Assembly: GCA_036365145.1 (NCBI GenBank)
Contig: JAEOAD010000032.1
Location: 831,001-895,000, forward strand
DNA: 64,000 nt
From: Orientallactaga sibirica
Lineage: Eukaryota; Chordata; Mammalia; Rodentia; Dipodidae
Reading direction: 5' to 3'
In this document: positions 11,925-23,373 of the stretch, one piece after another
How the letters are laid out: every line of letters starts with the position of its first letter
Numbering within the stretch: position 1 is the stretch's first letter
Notes under the pieces: model-generated
Database searches by the model: none
Told to the model about the DNA's origin: nothing
What the model saw: the letters and a program-made list of their open reading frames with translations, nothing else
Position numbers and translations under genes: made by a program

Positions 11925-12460
11925 TCTCTTGAAAAAAAGAGGTGGTAATCAAATAGATCAACATAATCCAGAGCTCAGAAGTAGACTTGCACAAGTATAA
12001 ATTATTTCCTTTGTTCAGGATGAAAGAATTGTGGGATAAAGGGAGATCTTTTAGTAAATGATGCTGGATTAACTGGGCATCCACATGTTGAAAAAGAAGA
12101 ATTGTATCATCACAGTCCCTACACTTTTCACAAAATTGAACACAATGGATTTCAGGCCAAAATATAAAATGCAAAATTGTAAAATTACTAGAAGATAATC
12201 AATAAAAAGCAACCAGAAGAATTAGACTTTAGTAATGACATTTTAGGCACAATCTCAAAGTTTATAATTCATGAAAAAGATAAGTCAGGCTTTGGTAAAA
12301 TTAAAGTTTAGGGGGATGATATTAGCAAAATGAGAGACTAAGACACAGTAATAACAGTGGCTCTTTCTCAAACACCTATTTAACGACAATATCTCCTAAG
12401 TTTGTAAACCAATATCTGGATAAGAACTTGAGATATCAATCAAAAGATATAATACCAGGT
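11925..12460 (+). pseudogene. Ancient LINE-1 ORF2 C-terminal fragment
   Basis: The order of blocks follows the mammalian L1 ORF2 C-terminal coding region. The first block is 'gagctcagaagtagacttgcac', next is the W-E-N region 'aaatgatgctggattaactgg', and next 'atccacatg'. The later blocks are 'ttactagaagataat' and the 'taacgacaatatctcc' end segment. Many frameshifts and stops; no frame is maintained. Probably an L1M-age element, unrelated to the younger jerboa-type L1s here. Confidence 0.7.
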
Positions 12461-13029
12461 CATTGTAAAAACAAAGAGGGATTCTAAAGAAAAGTTTGAA
12501 AATTTTGTGGTATTTGCACGATTCTCTGTTTTACTCCCATAGGTGATCTAGTGTAGAACAAAGGGAAGAAAACCCTCCTCACATAGCACCTCCCTTGGGT
12601 TGAAAATAAAGAAGTGGCTTGTATATCTAAGATTCTGGCTTGTCTTACCTGGTTTGAAGTCCAATGGATGACTTGCAGTGCCCAATGCAGCAAAAAGTCA
12701 CTCCATGACAGGACTACAGTTACATAAGAAGAGGCTACTAAGCAAGACATCAGAAACTACTTGAGGAGTCTTAGACCCTGGTGGGTGACACTCTTGTGCA
12801 TAAGTTCAGTTAAACAAAGATATGGAGAAGGTGTAGTATCCCTAAAGTATTTAAGTCCAAACAAACAAAAAGTATGCAATGTGAAACACTGGAGAATATA
12901 GCTGAATAGAAGACATAAAATGAATTTATAGAGACTAAGAAAATAAAAGAAAACCTATTAGATGCCTGAAAATTTAAAATAGTTGTTAAAAAATTATCCA
13001 GTGAGCCAAAAAGGAGACCAAAGTAACTC
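12461..13029. other. Unassigned, possibly old L1 flank
   Basis: The last ~150 bases are A-rich ('ctaagaaaataaaagaaaac') and may belong to the ORF1 side of the old L1 that follows. The first part contains 'gttgaaaataaagaagtgg', reminiscent of an LTR polyadenylation region, but I cannot name a family. Confidence 0.3.
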
Positions 13030-13370
13030 GCTACTTCAGCCACTTTCTTATTGCTGGGACAAAATTCCAGACCAGAAGTACTGAACAGAAGGAAAAGGGT
13101 TTTGCTCGATCCCACAGTCCTGAGGGGACATTTCATCATGGTGGAGAAAATATGGCAAGAACTGACAGACACATCTCCACAACAGCAGGGAGGAAGTAGA
13201 GAGAATGAGCTAGCTATGCCTCAAAACCCCGAAACTGCCCCTGGTGACATACTTCCTCTAGCAAGTTTCTACCTCTCAAAGGTTTTACCAGTTAAGTACC
13301 AAGTACAAGCCCCAGTAACAACACATGAAGCTAAAGTGGAAATTCTACATTCAGTCCACCACAATCACTG
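13030..13370 (-). mobile_element. MaLR-type LTR (ORR1/MT-like)
   Basis: Antisense layout: 'ttcttattgctgggacaaaa', 'ccagaccagaagtactgaac', 'gacatttcatcatggtggag', 'gcccctggtgacatacttcc', and the far end 'attcagtccaccacaatca'. The flanks look like old L1, so it probably inserted into that element. I could not find a convincing 5-bp TSD. Confidence 0.7.
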
Positions 13371-13746
13371 AACAAAAACTTTGAAAAAATAGACTTTAAC
13401 AAAATGAGTATATCAATGGAGAGAGGTAGAGTATAAAAACATGGAAAATAAGATAAATGAACTAAAAAATGCATACAATCATAATAATAGAGATTTAACA
13501 AAACACTTGATGGGGCCAAAGAAAGAATAATCATTGCATTAAAGAAGCAAAGAGGGGCAAATAAAAAAGAATAAAGACAAGGAAAAGGAACCTGAAAGAA
13601 TTTTCAGACACTCAACATGCTCAACACAAGTATCAGGAGAGTCTCAGAATGAGAGCAGAGTAAGCAAAAGCATCTATGAAGAACTAATGACCCAAAACTT
13701 ACCAAATTTGAATGAAAAACAATAGACATAAAAGTGTAAAGGAGTC
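13371..13746 (+). pseudogene. Ancient LINE-1 ORF1 region, first part
   Basis: Blocks such as 'ggagagtctcagaatgagagcag' and 'gaactaatgacccaaaacttaccaaatttgaatg' (in pieces) follow the old-L1 (L1M) ORF1 order. The region is cut by the younger L1 at its TSD (13731-13746) and continues at 15182. No intact frame. Confidence 0.65.
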
Positions 13747-15165
13747 CTACTCACATAGAAGTCCAATCAATTTGTAGCTAGGATCCACATATGAGAGAGT
13801 ACATGTGATGTTTGGCTTTCTGGGCCTGGGTTACCACACTAAGTATAATCCTTTCCAAATTCTGTGTGAGTAGGAATAAAAGTCAGTAGCAGAAGCCAGT
13901 AAGCTCAAAAGGGTTTGATATAAAGGGATTAGAAAGGGAGGGAGGGGGGACTCAATAGGATGGTATTGTATATATGTGCGTAGAAGAACAAATTAATAGT
14001 GGTGAAAAGGCCTAAGTGAGTACAGGGAAAGAGACTGAGTAAAGGAAAGATGGAGGGAGGGCTAATCAAAATCTAAGAGGATATAAACAAGTCATATGGA
14101 AACCTACTTTTCTGGACAATGGAACACTCAGAAGCAATAGACTGTTACTATAAAAATTTCAGGGCCAGTGATGGGATACCTTCCAGTGAGTTATTGGCCA
14201 GGGAGATCACAGATACCCCCAAAACATTATAGGCCATTGCCAAGGCCCTTGGTTTCCCACCAGGAATAGATGGTAAGACCATATTGCTGAAGACTCCACA
14301 TACTTGGGCTGCAAGTTCACTGAGAAATACTGATGGGGCTGAGGTAAAAGCCTCTTCCATGTGGACCAGGTGACAGAAAGCTGGAAAAAGCTACGCTGTG
14401 TGCAGTTCAATGCGAGAGAGAAAACACAGTGAAGATACTCAACAGTGAACATTAAATTTGGCCAGTCAGGCCAAATGAGCCAACAGGTGCAATATTGGCA
14501 TGTCTGTTATGGAAGAAACCAACCACTCTAATTGGACTGGAGGCCCACTCCATGGGAGGATACATTCCTGATACTGAAAACCTACAACATGGATAGTCAT
14601 GAGCCCTAGGGGTGTAACATCTGCTGGTGTTTAGCTAAATGTATATACTATTGTCACCAAACTGCCAAGTAAGTTCTTCTCTTATTGTCTATACCTATAC
14701 ATTAATGCTACTCTCACTTTTGGTTAGAAAAGCTTCTCTTTTCAGATGGTGGCGACATTGGGATGACTCAGAAGGCTCCATGGTGCTGGGAAAAAAGGAT
14801 AAAGGAGTGCTCAGCAGTGAAACATGTCTAACACATCTTCCAAGGCTCAGAATCCATTGCAGAATAAGGGGTGGATAGAATGTAAGAGCCAAAGGAAGGG
14901 TAGGACTCCGTACAACATGATCCTTCAGACACAAAATAGCTTGGATATCCATGACCTCACAGTGCCTGACACAAGACCATACTAATAGAAGGAAAAGATG
15001 ATGACATCAACATAAAAGATAGACTGATTGAAAGGGGGGGGGATATGATGGAGAGTGGAATTTCAAGAGAAAGTGGGTGGAGGGAGGGAAGTACCATGGA
15101 ATATTGTCTACAATTAAGGAAGTTGTCAATAAAAAAATAAATAAATAAAAAGTTTTTTTAAAAAC
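13747..15165 (+). mobile_element. 5'-truncated LINE-1 3'UTR insertion with 16-bp TSD
   Basis: A perfect direct repeat, AAAGTGTAAAGGAGTC, lies at 13731-13746 and 15166-15181. The target reads CAT/AAAAGTG, close to the L1 endonuclease preference. The insert aligns with the L1 3'UTRs at 314 and 63.26 kb and is the only one that reaches the true 3' end. That end has 'gaagttgtcaataaaaaaataaataaataaa' (in pieces, about 15120-15150) with AATAAA signals and an A-rich tail. It contains a G9 run at about 15035. It may start in the last ORF2 bases, but no coding frame is kept. Confidence 0.93.
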
Positions 15166-15181
15166 AAAGTGTAAAGGAGTC

Positions 15182-15682
15182 AAAGAAATCCCAGTAGAAT
15201 AAATTCAAGTTGAACTACAAGAGGTACATTATAATTAATCTGTCTAAAGTTAACGAGAGAGTTTTGAAGGCAGCAGAAGATACTAACTGACCACCAACAA
15301 GGAACTTCTGTGAGGTAGCAGCAGATTTCTCAGTAGAAGCTCTACAAAGGAGTGGGACCATATTCTCACTGTGCCTAAATGCTGCATCCAGCATGAAGCA
15401 GAAATATTTTCTAGTTGAACAAAAGCTTAGTGAGTACAATATGATGATTCTCCTTTAAAAGAGATGCTAATTGGACTCATACATATTGAAATGAAAAGAT
15501 GTTAGTAGACAGCACAGAGCCATTTAAAAACAAACATAAGGTTCTCCCATCACACTAAACACATGGGCAAATATATTTGTCACTGTAATTCTGGTGTAAA
15601 AATTTGAGTGACAAAAACATTTTAAAACTATTAATTTATATTGGTGATACATAATATATTAAGATACAGTTTGTTGAAATTT
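15182..15682 (+). pseudogene. Ancient LINE-1 ORF1 C-terminal region, second part
   Basis: Resumes the old L1 after the younger insertion: 'acattataattaatctgtctaaagtta', 'gagagagttttgaaggcagcag', 'gcagatttctcagtagaagc', 'gtgggaccatattc', 'aacaaaagcttagtgag' (pieces). This is the ORF1 C-terminal domain order of old mammalian L1s, heavily mutated. Confidence 0.75.
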
Positions 15683-15877
15683 AAAATTATTTATTTCTTT
15701 AAGAGAGAGAGAAAGAGAAAGAAGAATGAGCACACCAGGGTCTCTAGCCACTGCAAACAAACTCCAGATGCATGTGCCATCATATGCATTTGGCTTATGT
15801 AGGTACTGGGGAATTAAACCTGGATCCTTTGTCTTCACAGGCAGGTGCCTTAACTGCTAAGCCATCTCTCTAACCCA
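15683..15877 (-). mobile_element. tRNA-derived SINE (short form)
   Basis: Antisense copy with T-rich tail, GA tract at 15702-15725, body 'catatgcatttggcttatg' and head ending 'ctaagccatctctctaaccca'. It is inserted in the space between ORF1 and ORF2 of the old L1. Confidence 0.88.
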
Positions 15878-18480
15878 ATTTTTAAACTTTATATTACAAC
15901 TTTAATACTTATAGACAATATATCATGATCCTAATAAGATGTAGTTTTTTTACATTAATACCATAAAATGGAGGGGTGGAAGTATAAGGAGGAAGGGTTT
16001 TGTGTGTAGTTGAAGTTATTATTAGTTTAAATCAAACACTATGATCTTAAGATATTGTTTTTAATAGCAATAGTAACCATAAGGAAAATATCTATTGAAT
16101 ATACACAGAAGGAAGTAAGAATAGTGGTAAAGCATATTGCTACAAGAAAAATCAGTGAGACAATGAAACACAAAGGAGTTAAGTAAGCCTAGAAAGGAGG
16201 ATCTAAATCTCAAACTAAAAAGACCCCCAAAATAGTCAACAAAATGATCATAGGAAAAAACAAAGATCATAGGATATTGCTCCCTGGGAGTAATTCCTTA
16301 ATATAGATTCATTAAATTTTCCAATCAAAAGATAAAGATGGCTGAGTGGATAAAATGACCAAAACTAATTATACACTGTCTTTGAGTGACTTTTAACACT
16401 AGAGGGCCTAAACTAAAAGTACAAGGTGAGAAAAAAATATTTTGTGCAAATGGTAACCCACAGAAAAAGAAGTATAATGCCTATAGAACTCAGGCAAAAT
16501 CAAACATAAATAAATAAATAAATAAAACCTAAATATTTAAACAACAGCATTTTGTAATAGGTCAAAAAGAATAAACTACTCAGGAATAAACCTAATGACA
16601 TAAAATAAACATACACTCAAAACTACAAACCTTTACTGAAGGATATTTGGCAAGTAGAAAGATAGTCAGATTTCTAGGACAAAAAGTCTGAATACTAAAT
16701 TTAAAACAATCTCTAGTGATGTGCGTTTGACATAATCTCTAGAAAATCACAATGATTTTTTTATCAACAATAGAAAAAGTCATCCTAAAATTCATGTGGA
16801 ATCTCATGAAACATTGGATAACAATAACCATTTTGAAAAGACTCTTGGGAAAACTCATGCATCCGGATGTCATGGCATATTGCAAATTTACATTAATCAA
16901 AACTGTGGTGCTGGCATAAAGACAGAAAAATCAATGATTAAACAAAGAGTCTACAGAGAATAAAATAAATTCCTCAGTGTTCTTCACTGAGAGATTGAAG
17001 AATATTCATTGGAGAAAGTATAATCTCTTTAAGAAATGCTGCTGAGAAAGTAGGACAGCCACATGCAACACATTCTATTATCTTGTGGGAGACACAAAAT
17101 TTACTCACAATGAGTTAAACATATATACGTAGAACCTAAAATTACACAACTTCTAACAGAAACCACAGTATCAAGAGTCTACAACTCCATGATTTACAGT
17201 TATTTCTTGGATATGATACCAAAGGCACAGAAATGCAAGTGAAGCTACATCTATTAAAACTTTTATGCCTCAAAGGACAAAATGAAATTAATGAAAACAC
17301 AATCAGTGAAGTGGTAGAAAATATTTTTTAATCATGTGTCTGTTAAAGAATTTAAGAGATTAAAGTATCAACTGCAATTTAATGACAGTGAAATATTAAA
17401 TAATGCCATTTTAGAAAAGGAAAAGGGACTTGACTACAGATCTCTTCAAGTATGAGTTACAAATGTTCAATAATCACACATAATTTGCAAGAGCTCACAA
17501 CTCATCTAAAAATGTAAATCAGAACCAAAATGAGATAATCACATCTAGGAGAACAACTACTACTAACAACAACCAAAATCTAAGAAGGAAAACCAAGAAT
17601 CAAAACCACACAGAAAACAGCAAAGTCGAGTGGGACATGTAGAGTTTCTGTAACCTCTTCTCTCCACATGCTCACAACGTTCTCCACTATTAACACATCC
17701 GACCAGAAGGGTCCACTTGGCACAGTATGATGGTATACTGACATATCATTGTTACGCAACTGTATAGCTTTCATGAGGGCTCATTCTTAGTGTTGTATGG
17801 TCTAAAGGTTTTGATAATGTAAAAATAATTATGCATTTATCATTAGCATACTAGAAAGAATAGCTTTATTTCTCTAAAAAAATCATTGTTTATTCTTACC
17901 TCATTCATTCTACACCCTTAGAAAATATTGGTTTATTTATCATTTCCATAGATTTTCATTTTTCCATAACATCATATATCTGGAACCTATTATATATAGC
18001 CCAATAAATTGTTCTCTTTTTCCTAGTAATATTGATTTAAGGTTTTTCACTGTCATATCATGGCTTAATAGCTCATTATTAGCAAGGTAATGGAGAAATT
18101 AGAACCTTTGTGACTATAGGTTGGATTATAAAACATTTCAACTATTATGGAAAACTACATAGAAGTTCCCCTAAGATTATATTGAGAAAGGCTATTGGAT
18201 CAAAATAATGCCACTGCAAATAATTATCCAAAATAACTGTTTATTCTAAATAGCCTACATATGGAAACAACCCAACTGTCCATTGACAGATGAATAAATG
18301 GAAGTGTGTGTATATATACCATGCAATATCGTTCAGCCTTAAAAATTAAAAAAATTTGATCATACACTATAACATGGACGAAAATTTGTGGCATTATATA
18401 AACCAAACACTACTAAATCAAGTCTGTTTTAAAACATTTTAGAAGACATTTATGAAATGTTGTAAAATATATTTAGAAAT
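15878..18480 (+). pseudogene. Ancient LINE-1: inter-ORF region and degraded ORF2
   Basis: 16310-16490 matches the start of ORF2 (endonuclease N-terminus; 'ccaatcaaaagataaagatggctgagtggataaa' in pieces). About 16500-16560 is an A-rich (AAAT)n seam after which the RT C-terminal side appears ('aataaactactcaggaataaacctaatgac'), so most of the RT core is missing. From there to about 18420 it follows ORF2 to its end ('atggaaacaacccaactgtcc', 'cattgacagatgaataaatg', 'gttcagccttaaa'). Frames are destroyed throughout. This is the host element for the younger insertions. Confidence 0.8.
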
Positions 18481-18854
18481 CATAGAACTAAACAGTGCTA
18501 ACAACATACGATATACTGTAGTGCTGTGGTTGATAAAGGCAAGGGGAGTTCATAAGTCAGTAAAAGAGATCCTGATGTTTTGAGTGTTTAGAAGAATGGA
18601 AGCTGGCTGAGGTCCAGAAACAGCTTGAGATGGTACAGCTTGACATTTACATCATTTATGTATGGGCTGGTGAGAAATTTGCCTCCTATGGACGTGTCTG
18701 ACATTTTGGAAGCTTGTTTCACTGAGGCTCAAATACTGTGATTGACTAAAACTGGGATGTTTCAGCAATACTATGTTTTATTAGTTAGCACCAGCTTTAA
18801 TTCAAATTTAGTTGAATTAACAAGTCGCCCTATTGTGTTGATTTATTGACTCTT
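18481..18854. other. Possible 3'UTR of the old L1, otherwise unassigned
   Basis: 'actaaacagtgctaacaacatac' and 'gttgataaaggcaaggggag' hint at an L1M 3'UTR. The similarity is too weak for a firm call. Confidence 0.3.
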
Positions 18855-19080
18855 AGCTCACAGGTTTCACAGGAGGAAAGATTGTTAGAGCCACAAGTTG
18901 GGACATTATGCACAGAGACATTGCCTCTTGCTCATAAATGATGCTTACCCGTGCAATGCACAACCCACATTCCCCAATGAGGAGGGTCCATTTGGAAGAG
19001 GTGGATAGGCAGGAGGCTAATGATGGTATCAGTATGACTGTATGCACACTATCTACATAACTAATAATAAAAAATGAATT
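18855..19080 (+). mobile_element. LINE-1 3'UTR fragment (second 3'UTR type)
   Basis: 'gattgttagagccacaagttggg', 'cccacattccccaatgaggagggtccatttggaagagg' and the A-rich end 'ctaataataaaaaatgaatt' (in pieces) match the minus-strand L1 at 31911-32937 in order and spacing. They do not match the main 3'UTR type of this window. Confidence 0.75.
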
Positions 19081-19322
19081 ATACAAAGTCTATCAGACTG
19101 TCAAAATTTAAATGAACCCCAAGAATTGGATCGATTCAATCCACCAGGCATTTTACCAAACATTTCAAATTTGTTGTTAGCTCCTGTTAGCATTTTTCTC
19201 TATAGTGAGATTCACATGAAAGCCAACCCAAATGTCACACCTGCCATAGAGAAGTGGCTCATACTGGAATAATTTGAAAATATTATCTGGATCATAACAA
19301 AATTAAAATCTAAAAGTAGAGT

Positions 19323-19509
19323 AGATGGCTTAGAGGTTAAGGCACTTGACAGCAAAGCCAAAGGACTCGGGTTCTGTTCCCCAGGACTTACATAAATTGC
19401 ATGCATCTGCAGCTCATTTACAGTGGCAAAAGATCCTGATGCACTCTTCTCTCTCTCTCTCTCTTATCTGCCCATCTCTCTCATAAATAAATAAATAATA
19501 TATATTTTT
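19323..19509 (+). mobile_element. tRNA-derived SINE (short form) with TSD
   Basis: Head 'agatggcttagaggttaaggc', B box 'gggttctgttcccc', body lacking the 'gccagatgcacaaggtgg' piece, CT tract, and (AAAT)n tail. A 10-bp direct repeat AAAGTAGAGT lies at 19313-19322 and 19510-19519. The first head bases are missing or overlap the TSD. Confidence 0.85.
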
Positions 19510-19734
19510 AAAGTAGAGTCTATTCTTATCCTGAAAAGTTAAATTTCCATATTCCAAAAGTGATCTCCAGACTTTTTTCCTTAATAATCTCCTAGCCAGA
19601 AGATGTCTTTGTGAAAACTACTGTCCTTTATCAACCCCCACCTGGATATGTTTTTTACTGAATGAACAAAAACTGTTATTGAACTGTCAATGCCACAATA
19701 CCTGGTATTTCACATGGATACTAAAGAAAAATCC

Positions 19735-20150
19735 TAAGCCCTTATGTTTGTATCACAAGCACTTTACCCACTGAGATTACCCTCCACATCTCCATTTTGT
19801 TAAGCTTAGTCTTGCTAGCTTTGCCATGTATCTCAGGCTGCTATAGGACTCTATGGCCTTAAATTTGTTATCCTCCTGCCTCCATTTCCATGTTCAGGTC
19901 ATATCCAGCTCATAATGAATATCCTCCCCCCTTTAAATATAAGGTCTCACTATAAATGTAGCCCAGGCTGGCCTTGAACTTGCCATGTTCTTGAATGTTC
20001 CTGCAGAGTGTAAAGGATAGTACCAACATATGTCCCTCCATCTCTTCCTCCCTCCCTTCATCTCTCCTTTCTTCCTTCCTTTCTTTGTAATTAAGCCCAT
20101 GCCCTTGTATATGCTAGGCAAGCACTATGACACATAGCTACACATGAGCC
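19735..20150 (-). mobile_element. Degenerate B4/ID- and B1-like SINE cluster
   Basis: Two successive pairs: an ID-like tail ('tatcacaagcactttacccactgag' near 19750; 'tatatgctaggcaagcactatgac' near 20110) and a B1-like antisense block ('gtagcccaggctggccttgaactt' near 19960; a weaker one near 19830-19900). The layout resembles rodent B4-type composites. Boundaries are approximate. Confidence 0.55.
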
Positions 20151-20299
20151 CCATGGTCCATTTTGAACTAACATTTCTTAAGTTTCTAGGTCTGTACACA
20201 GGAATTTTTTTCACAGGGACATCTGGTGGTTTCAGAACTATCTTGAACATATTGTACTATCTCCCTGCAATGGATTTTTCACCTGTATAAAAAAAGTCA

Positions 20300-20485
20300 C
20301 CAGAAGAGATATGAATTAGTGGTTAAGGCACATGCCTGCAAAGCCTAAGGACCCAGGTTTGATGCTCTAGGTCCTATGTAAGCCAGATGCACATGGTGGC
20401 ACATGCTTCTGAAGTTTGTTTGCAGTGGCTAGAGGCCCTGGTGTGCCCATTCTTACTCTCTCCCACCCCTCTCTCTATCTTCCAT
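20300..20485 (+). mobile_element. tRNA-derived SINE (short form)
   Basis: Head 'gatatgaattagtggttaaggcac', B box 'aggtttgatgctc', body 'gccagatgcacatggtggcacatg', CT tract to about 20480. The A-rich tail is lost. Confidence 0.82.
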
Positions 20486-20649
20486 GATCCACTGATTTTC
20501 CAATCAATTAAAATGAGAACAACTAATTTGATTGTATTCTCATTGTTTCACTAGAAACTAGCAAGTTCCTTTCATTTATTTCTTATGATACTGTATTCTT
20601 GCTTCTCATTTGGGGGTATTAACTATTAGCCCAATTAAAAATTCAATAT

Positions 20650-20870
20650 TTGCACTGGAGAGATGGCTCAGCAGTTAAGGCACTTGCTTACAAAGCCTAA
20701 TGACCTGGGTTTCATTTCCCAGTACCAACATAAAACCAGATGTACAAAGTGGCTCATGCATTTGGAGTTCGTTTACAGCAGCTAGAGACCCTGAAGTGCC
20801 CATTCTCTCTGTCTCCTCTCTCTCTTTCTCTCTCCTTGCAAGTAAATAAATAAAATATTAAAAAATATTT
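20650..20870 (+). mobile_element. tRNA-derived SINE (short form) with TSD
   Basis: Complete: 'ctggagagatggctcagcag' head, B box 'gggtttcatttccc', body, CT tract and (AAAT)n tail. A short direct repeat, AAATTCAAT, lies at 20638-20646 and 20873-20881. Confidence 0.85.
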
Positions 20871-21106
20871 TGAAATTCAATGTCTCACATATTTTATGTA
20901 AAATATTTTGAGGAGACATATTGGAGTCACATGCTTTGTTTGCACTGATTAAAGTGAAAGTAGAGATCAAGAATTATGCAACTGTTTTCTGCTCAGCAGT
21001 GAGAAGGATTATTTTATTGACTCAGACTAATCACGGAAAGATGTTTAAGAAGTTCGGAAATGCATTTCTAGCTTAAGAGGCTGTATCCCAGAAATAGTAA
21101 AATATG

Positions 21107-21107
<1 letters not shown>

Positions 21108-21143
<36 letters not shown>
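21108..21143. repeat. (CA)18 microsatellite
   Basis: Pure CA run. Confidence 0.97.
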
Positions 21144-21145
<2 letters not shown>

Positions 21146-21229
21146 AGTGTATTCTTTCTATATACATAACTCTAACAGTAGCTACAGTGATATATTTCTG
21201 CCACTGTCTATGTATTTTTACAAAGTTAA

Positions 21230-21535
21230 CCATATCTTATTTTTATAAGCACATTCAGCTTACTTCACCTATGGTTTACCCACATAAAAAGTTTTATTAT
21301 TTTCTAAACAGTTGCAAATCATCAAATTTAATTTTGACATAGTTTGATCACCCCAAAAGTAAACCTCGTGTCCACTAGCAATCAGCCCAGTTCCTCTGAT
21401 GTTCCCAGCTCTAGAAAACCACCCATCCACTTTCCATATCTATGCACTGCTACGTTCTGCACATCTCCTATGGACGAGGTCATGTAAGAGAAGGCATTTT
21501 CTGTTGTCTTCTTTCATTCACCTGGTAGGCTGATT
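21230..21535 (-). mobile_element. Ancient LINE-1 3' end fragment
   Basis: Plus-strand blocks 'gatcaccccaaaagtaaacctcgtgtccactagcaatcagccc' and 'ccatctatgcactg..cacatctcctatgga' (in pieces) follow the antisense of an L1M 3'UTR known from many mammals. It is followed by the younger MaLR LTR. Confidence 0.6.
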
Positions 21536-21614
21536 CCAGGTTCATACATGGGTTTAATCTTCATTGTGCAAACACGTACTTTCTTTTCTCTCGCATAGTC
21601 TCTGGGAAGTAACC

Positions 21615-21937
21615 TGTGTTGGTTTGCATTACATGGTCCCCATAAAGTCACATATGTTTGGTCCCAAGCTGGTGGCAGTTTGGGAGGTGGAGATTGGTAT
21701 ATTGTTATTGGTGAGCATTTTAGTGTCATAGCCCAGCTTCCCTCTTGCCAGAGCTCAGCTTGCTCCCTTACTTTTCTCTGTCCATTGTTGTGGTAGGAAG
21801 TGATGGGCTGTCTCCATGCTCTTTTCTCTGCCATGATGCCACTTCCCCTCAAGTTTATATGCCAAAATAAAGCCTTTCCTTCTGCAGCTGCTTTGGGGTA
21901 GGTGTTTTGTCCCAGCAGCATGAAGGTAACTATAACA
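21615..21937 (+). mobile_element. MaLR-type LTR (ORR1/MT-like)
   Basis: Begins TG ('tgtgttggtttgcattacatgg') and ends CA ('ggtaactataaca'). The inner blocks 'ggtccccataaagtcacat', 'ccaaaataaagcctttcc' (AATAAA signal) and 'ttttgtcccagcagcatgaagg' are diagnostic. The 323-bp length fits the family. No clear TSD is visible. Confidence 0.8.
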
Positions 21938-21982
21938 TATTTTCAGTATAAGGTGGATAGACTTGACAAGTGCATGAGGATG

Positions 21983-22120
21983 GGACCATGATTTAGTGGT
22001 TAAAGGAAATTGCAAACCCTACCAGCATGGGTTAAATTCCCAAGCCACCCAGATAAACCAGATACAAGAGGTTCTGGTAAATATGCACATATGCAAATAA
22101 ATAAATGAACAAAATATTAA
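21983..22120 (+). mobile_element. tRNA-derived SINE, old and partly deleted
   Basis: 'ggaccatgatttagtggttaaagg', 'catgggttaaattccc', 'aaaccagataca', then straight to (AAAT)n. The CT tract is gone. It lies just upstream of the next SINE, which landed in its A-rich tail. Confidence 0.65.
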
Positions 22121-22130
22121 AAAGTGAGTA

Positions 22131-22387
22131 CTGGACTAGAGAGATGGCTTAGCGGTTAAGGCGCCTGCCTGCTAAGCTTTAGAACCGGGTTCCAATCTTC
22201 AGGTCCCACGTTTAGCCAGATGCAAAGGGCGCAATGCCGCACTTGACCACAAGGGGGCGTAAGCATCTGAATTTCGTTCACAGCAGCTGAGAGACTGCTG
22301 GCTCGCCCATTCTCTATCTGTCTCCCTCTCCCTCTCTTTCTCTGTCTGTGTCTCTCTCCAAAAATAAAAAATAAAATAAAATAAAAT
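22131..22387 (+). mobile_element. tRNA-derived SINE (long form), well preserved, with TSD
   Basis: Best copy of the long form. A box 'tggcttagcgg', B box 'gggttccaatc', and the extra middle segment with 'gcgcaatgccgcacttgacc' plus 'acaagggggcgtaag'. A CT tract and an (AAAAT)n tail complete it. A 9-bp direct repeat, AAGTGAGTA, lies at 22122-22130 and 22388-22396. CpGs are still present, so it is young. Confidence 0.92.
22247..22260 (+). promoter_or_regulatory. CTCF-like motif inside the long-form SINE
   Basis: CCACAAGGGGGCGT matches the CTCF core CCASYAGRKGGCRS except at the Y position (A here) and the last base. It is repeated in the long SINE at 23586-23599 (minus) and decayed at 62541-62554. 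This is sequence similarity only; binding is not shown. Confidence 0.45.
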
Positions 22388-22396
22388 AAGTGAGTA

Positions 22397-23049
22397 GTGA
22401 AGACATTGTTTATTTATTATTTATCTTAAGGAAAAATGTTCATTTTAGTCAGCCTTATGTTTGTTTTTTTTTTTCATAGATGGCCTTTATCTGGGTAAGA
22501 AAGCTCTTTGTTTATTGAGTGTTCTGACCATAAACAGGTGATGAGATTTTATGAAATGATTTTCCAGTGTCTAGAGAAATTAACAGGTGAGTCTTGCCTT
22601 TTCCTAAGATAAAAAGTTTTATTATGTATATTGGTTTATTAAGATTAAGTCAACTTTGCATTTCTAAGACAAAGTCCAGCTAAACAAGGTTTATAATCCA
22701 GTTTATGTATCACAGTACTGCTATATTTTGTCAAGGAATTTTGTTGCCAACTGCGTATTGAAAATATTTTTAAACATGCTATGCCGTTGTTGGTGACATA
22801 TGCTTTGTATATATTTATGCCTGTTATACTTGCAACAGATTTTTTTGCATTTTCTTAGTAAATAACATAGTCTGTTAACTATTTTCATGTGATTTATGTT
22901 GAATCAGGTATTATAAGTAGTCTGGAGATGAAGTGTAGGAGAGCAGATACACTGGTCATCTGCAAATGTTACATCATTTTACATAATGCACTTGAGCATT
23001 CATGGAATTTCAGATACAAATCCTCATCTGTTCTCTCCCCTCACCTATG
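22397..23049. other. Unique AT-rich sequence
   Basis: Nothing recognised; a T11 run lies near 22470. Confidence 0.5.
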
Positions 23050-23325
23050 ACTACATCTCTTTCATTCTCTGTCTATGCACAATTGAGTGCTTTTTAAAAG
23101 TAAACACATTCCACATATAAATAACATATAAATTAAACTAACCATATTTTTCTTCCTGTGTTTAGCTTTTATGTTTGACAGATGACAGAATTTCATTTGT
23201 GGAAATATAATACCATTTGCACATAGCACACTGTGCTATCTGTTCACACATTGGTGGAACAAACATTGATCTTGCTTACATATCTTAAGTATTATGAATA
23301 ATGCTGTTGTGAGCATGGGAGTGCA

Positions 23326-23330
<5 letters not shown>
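23050..23330 (-). mobile_element. Ancient LINE-1 3' region fragment
   Basis: The end block 'aataatgctgttgtgagcatgggagtgcatct', preceded by 'acagatgacagaatttcatttgtgg' (in pieces), is the antisense of the L1 ORF2-end/3'UTR region. The same block appears near 38.05 kb. The left boundary is uncertain. Confidence 0.55.

Positions 23331-23373
<43 letters not shown>

Noticed and set aside
21514..21921. 135-codon minus frame
   Set aside because: Lies antisense in an MaLR LTR and its L1 flank; no conserved coding content.
22131..22200. tRNA gene (A and B boxes present)
   Set aside because: The boxes belong to a tRNA-derived SINE head; no acceptor stem pairing or cloverleaf, and many copies with SINE bodies.
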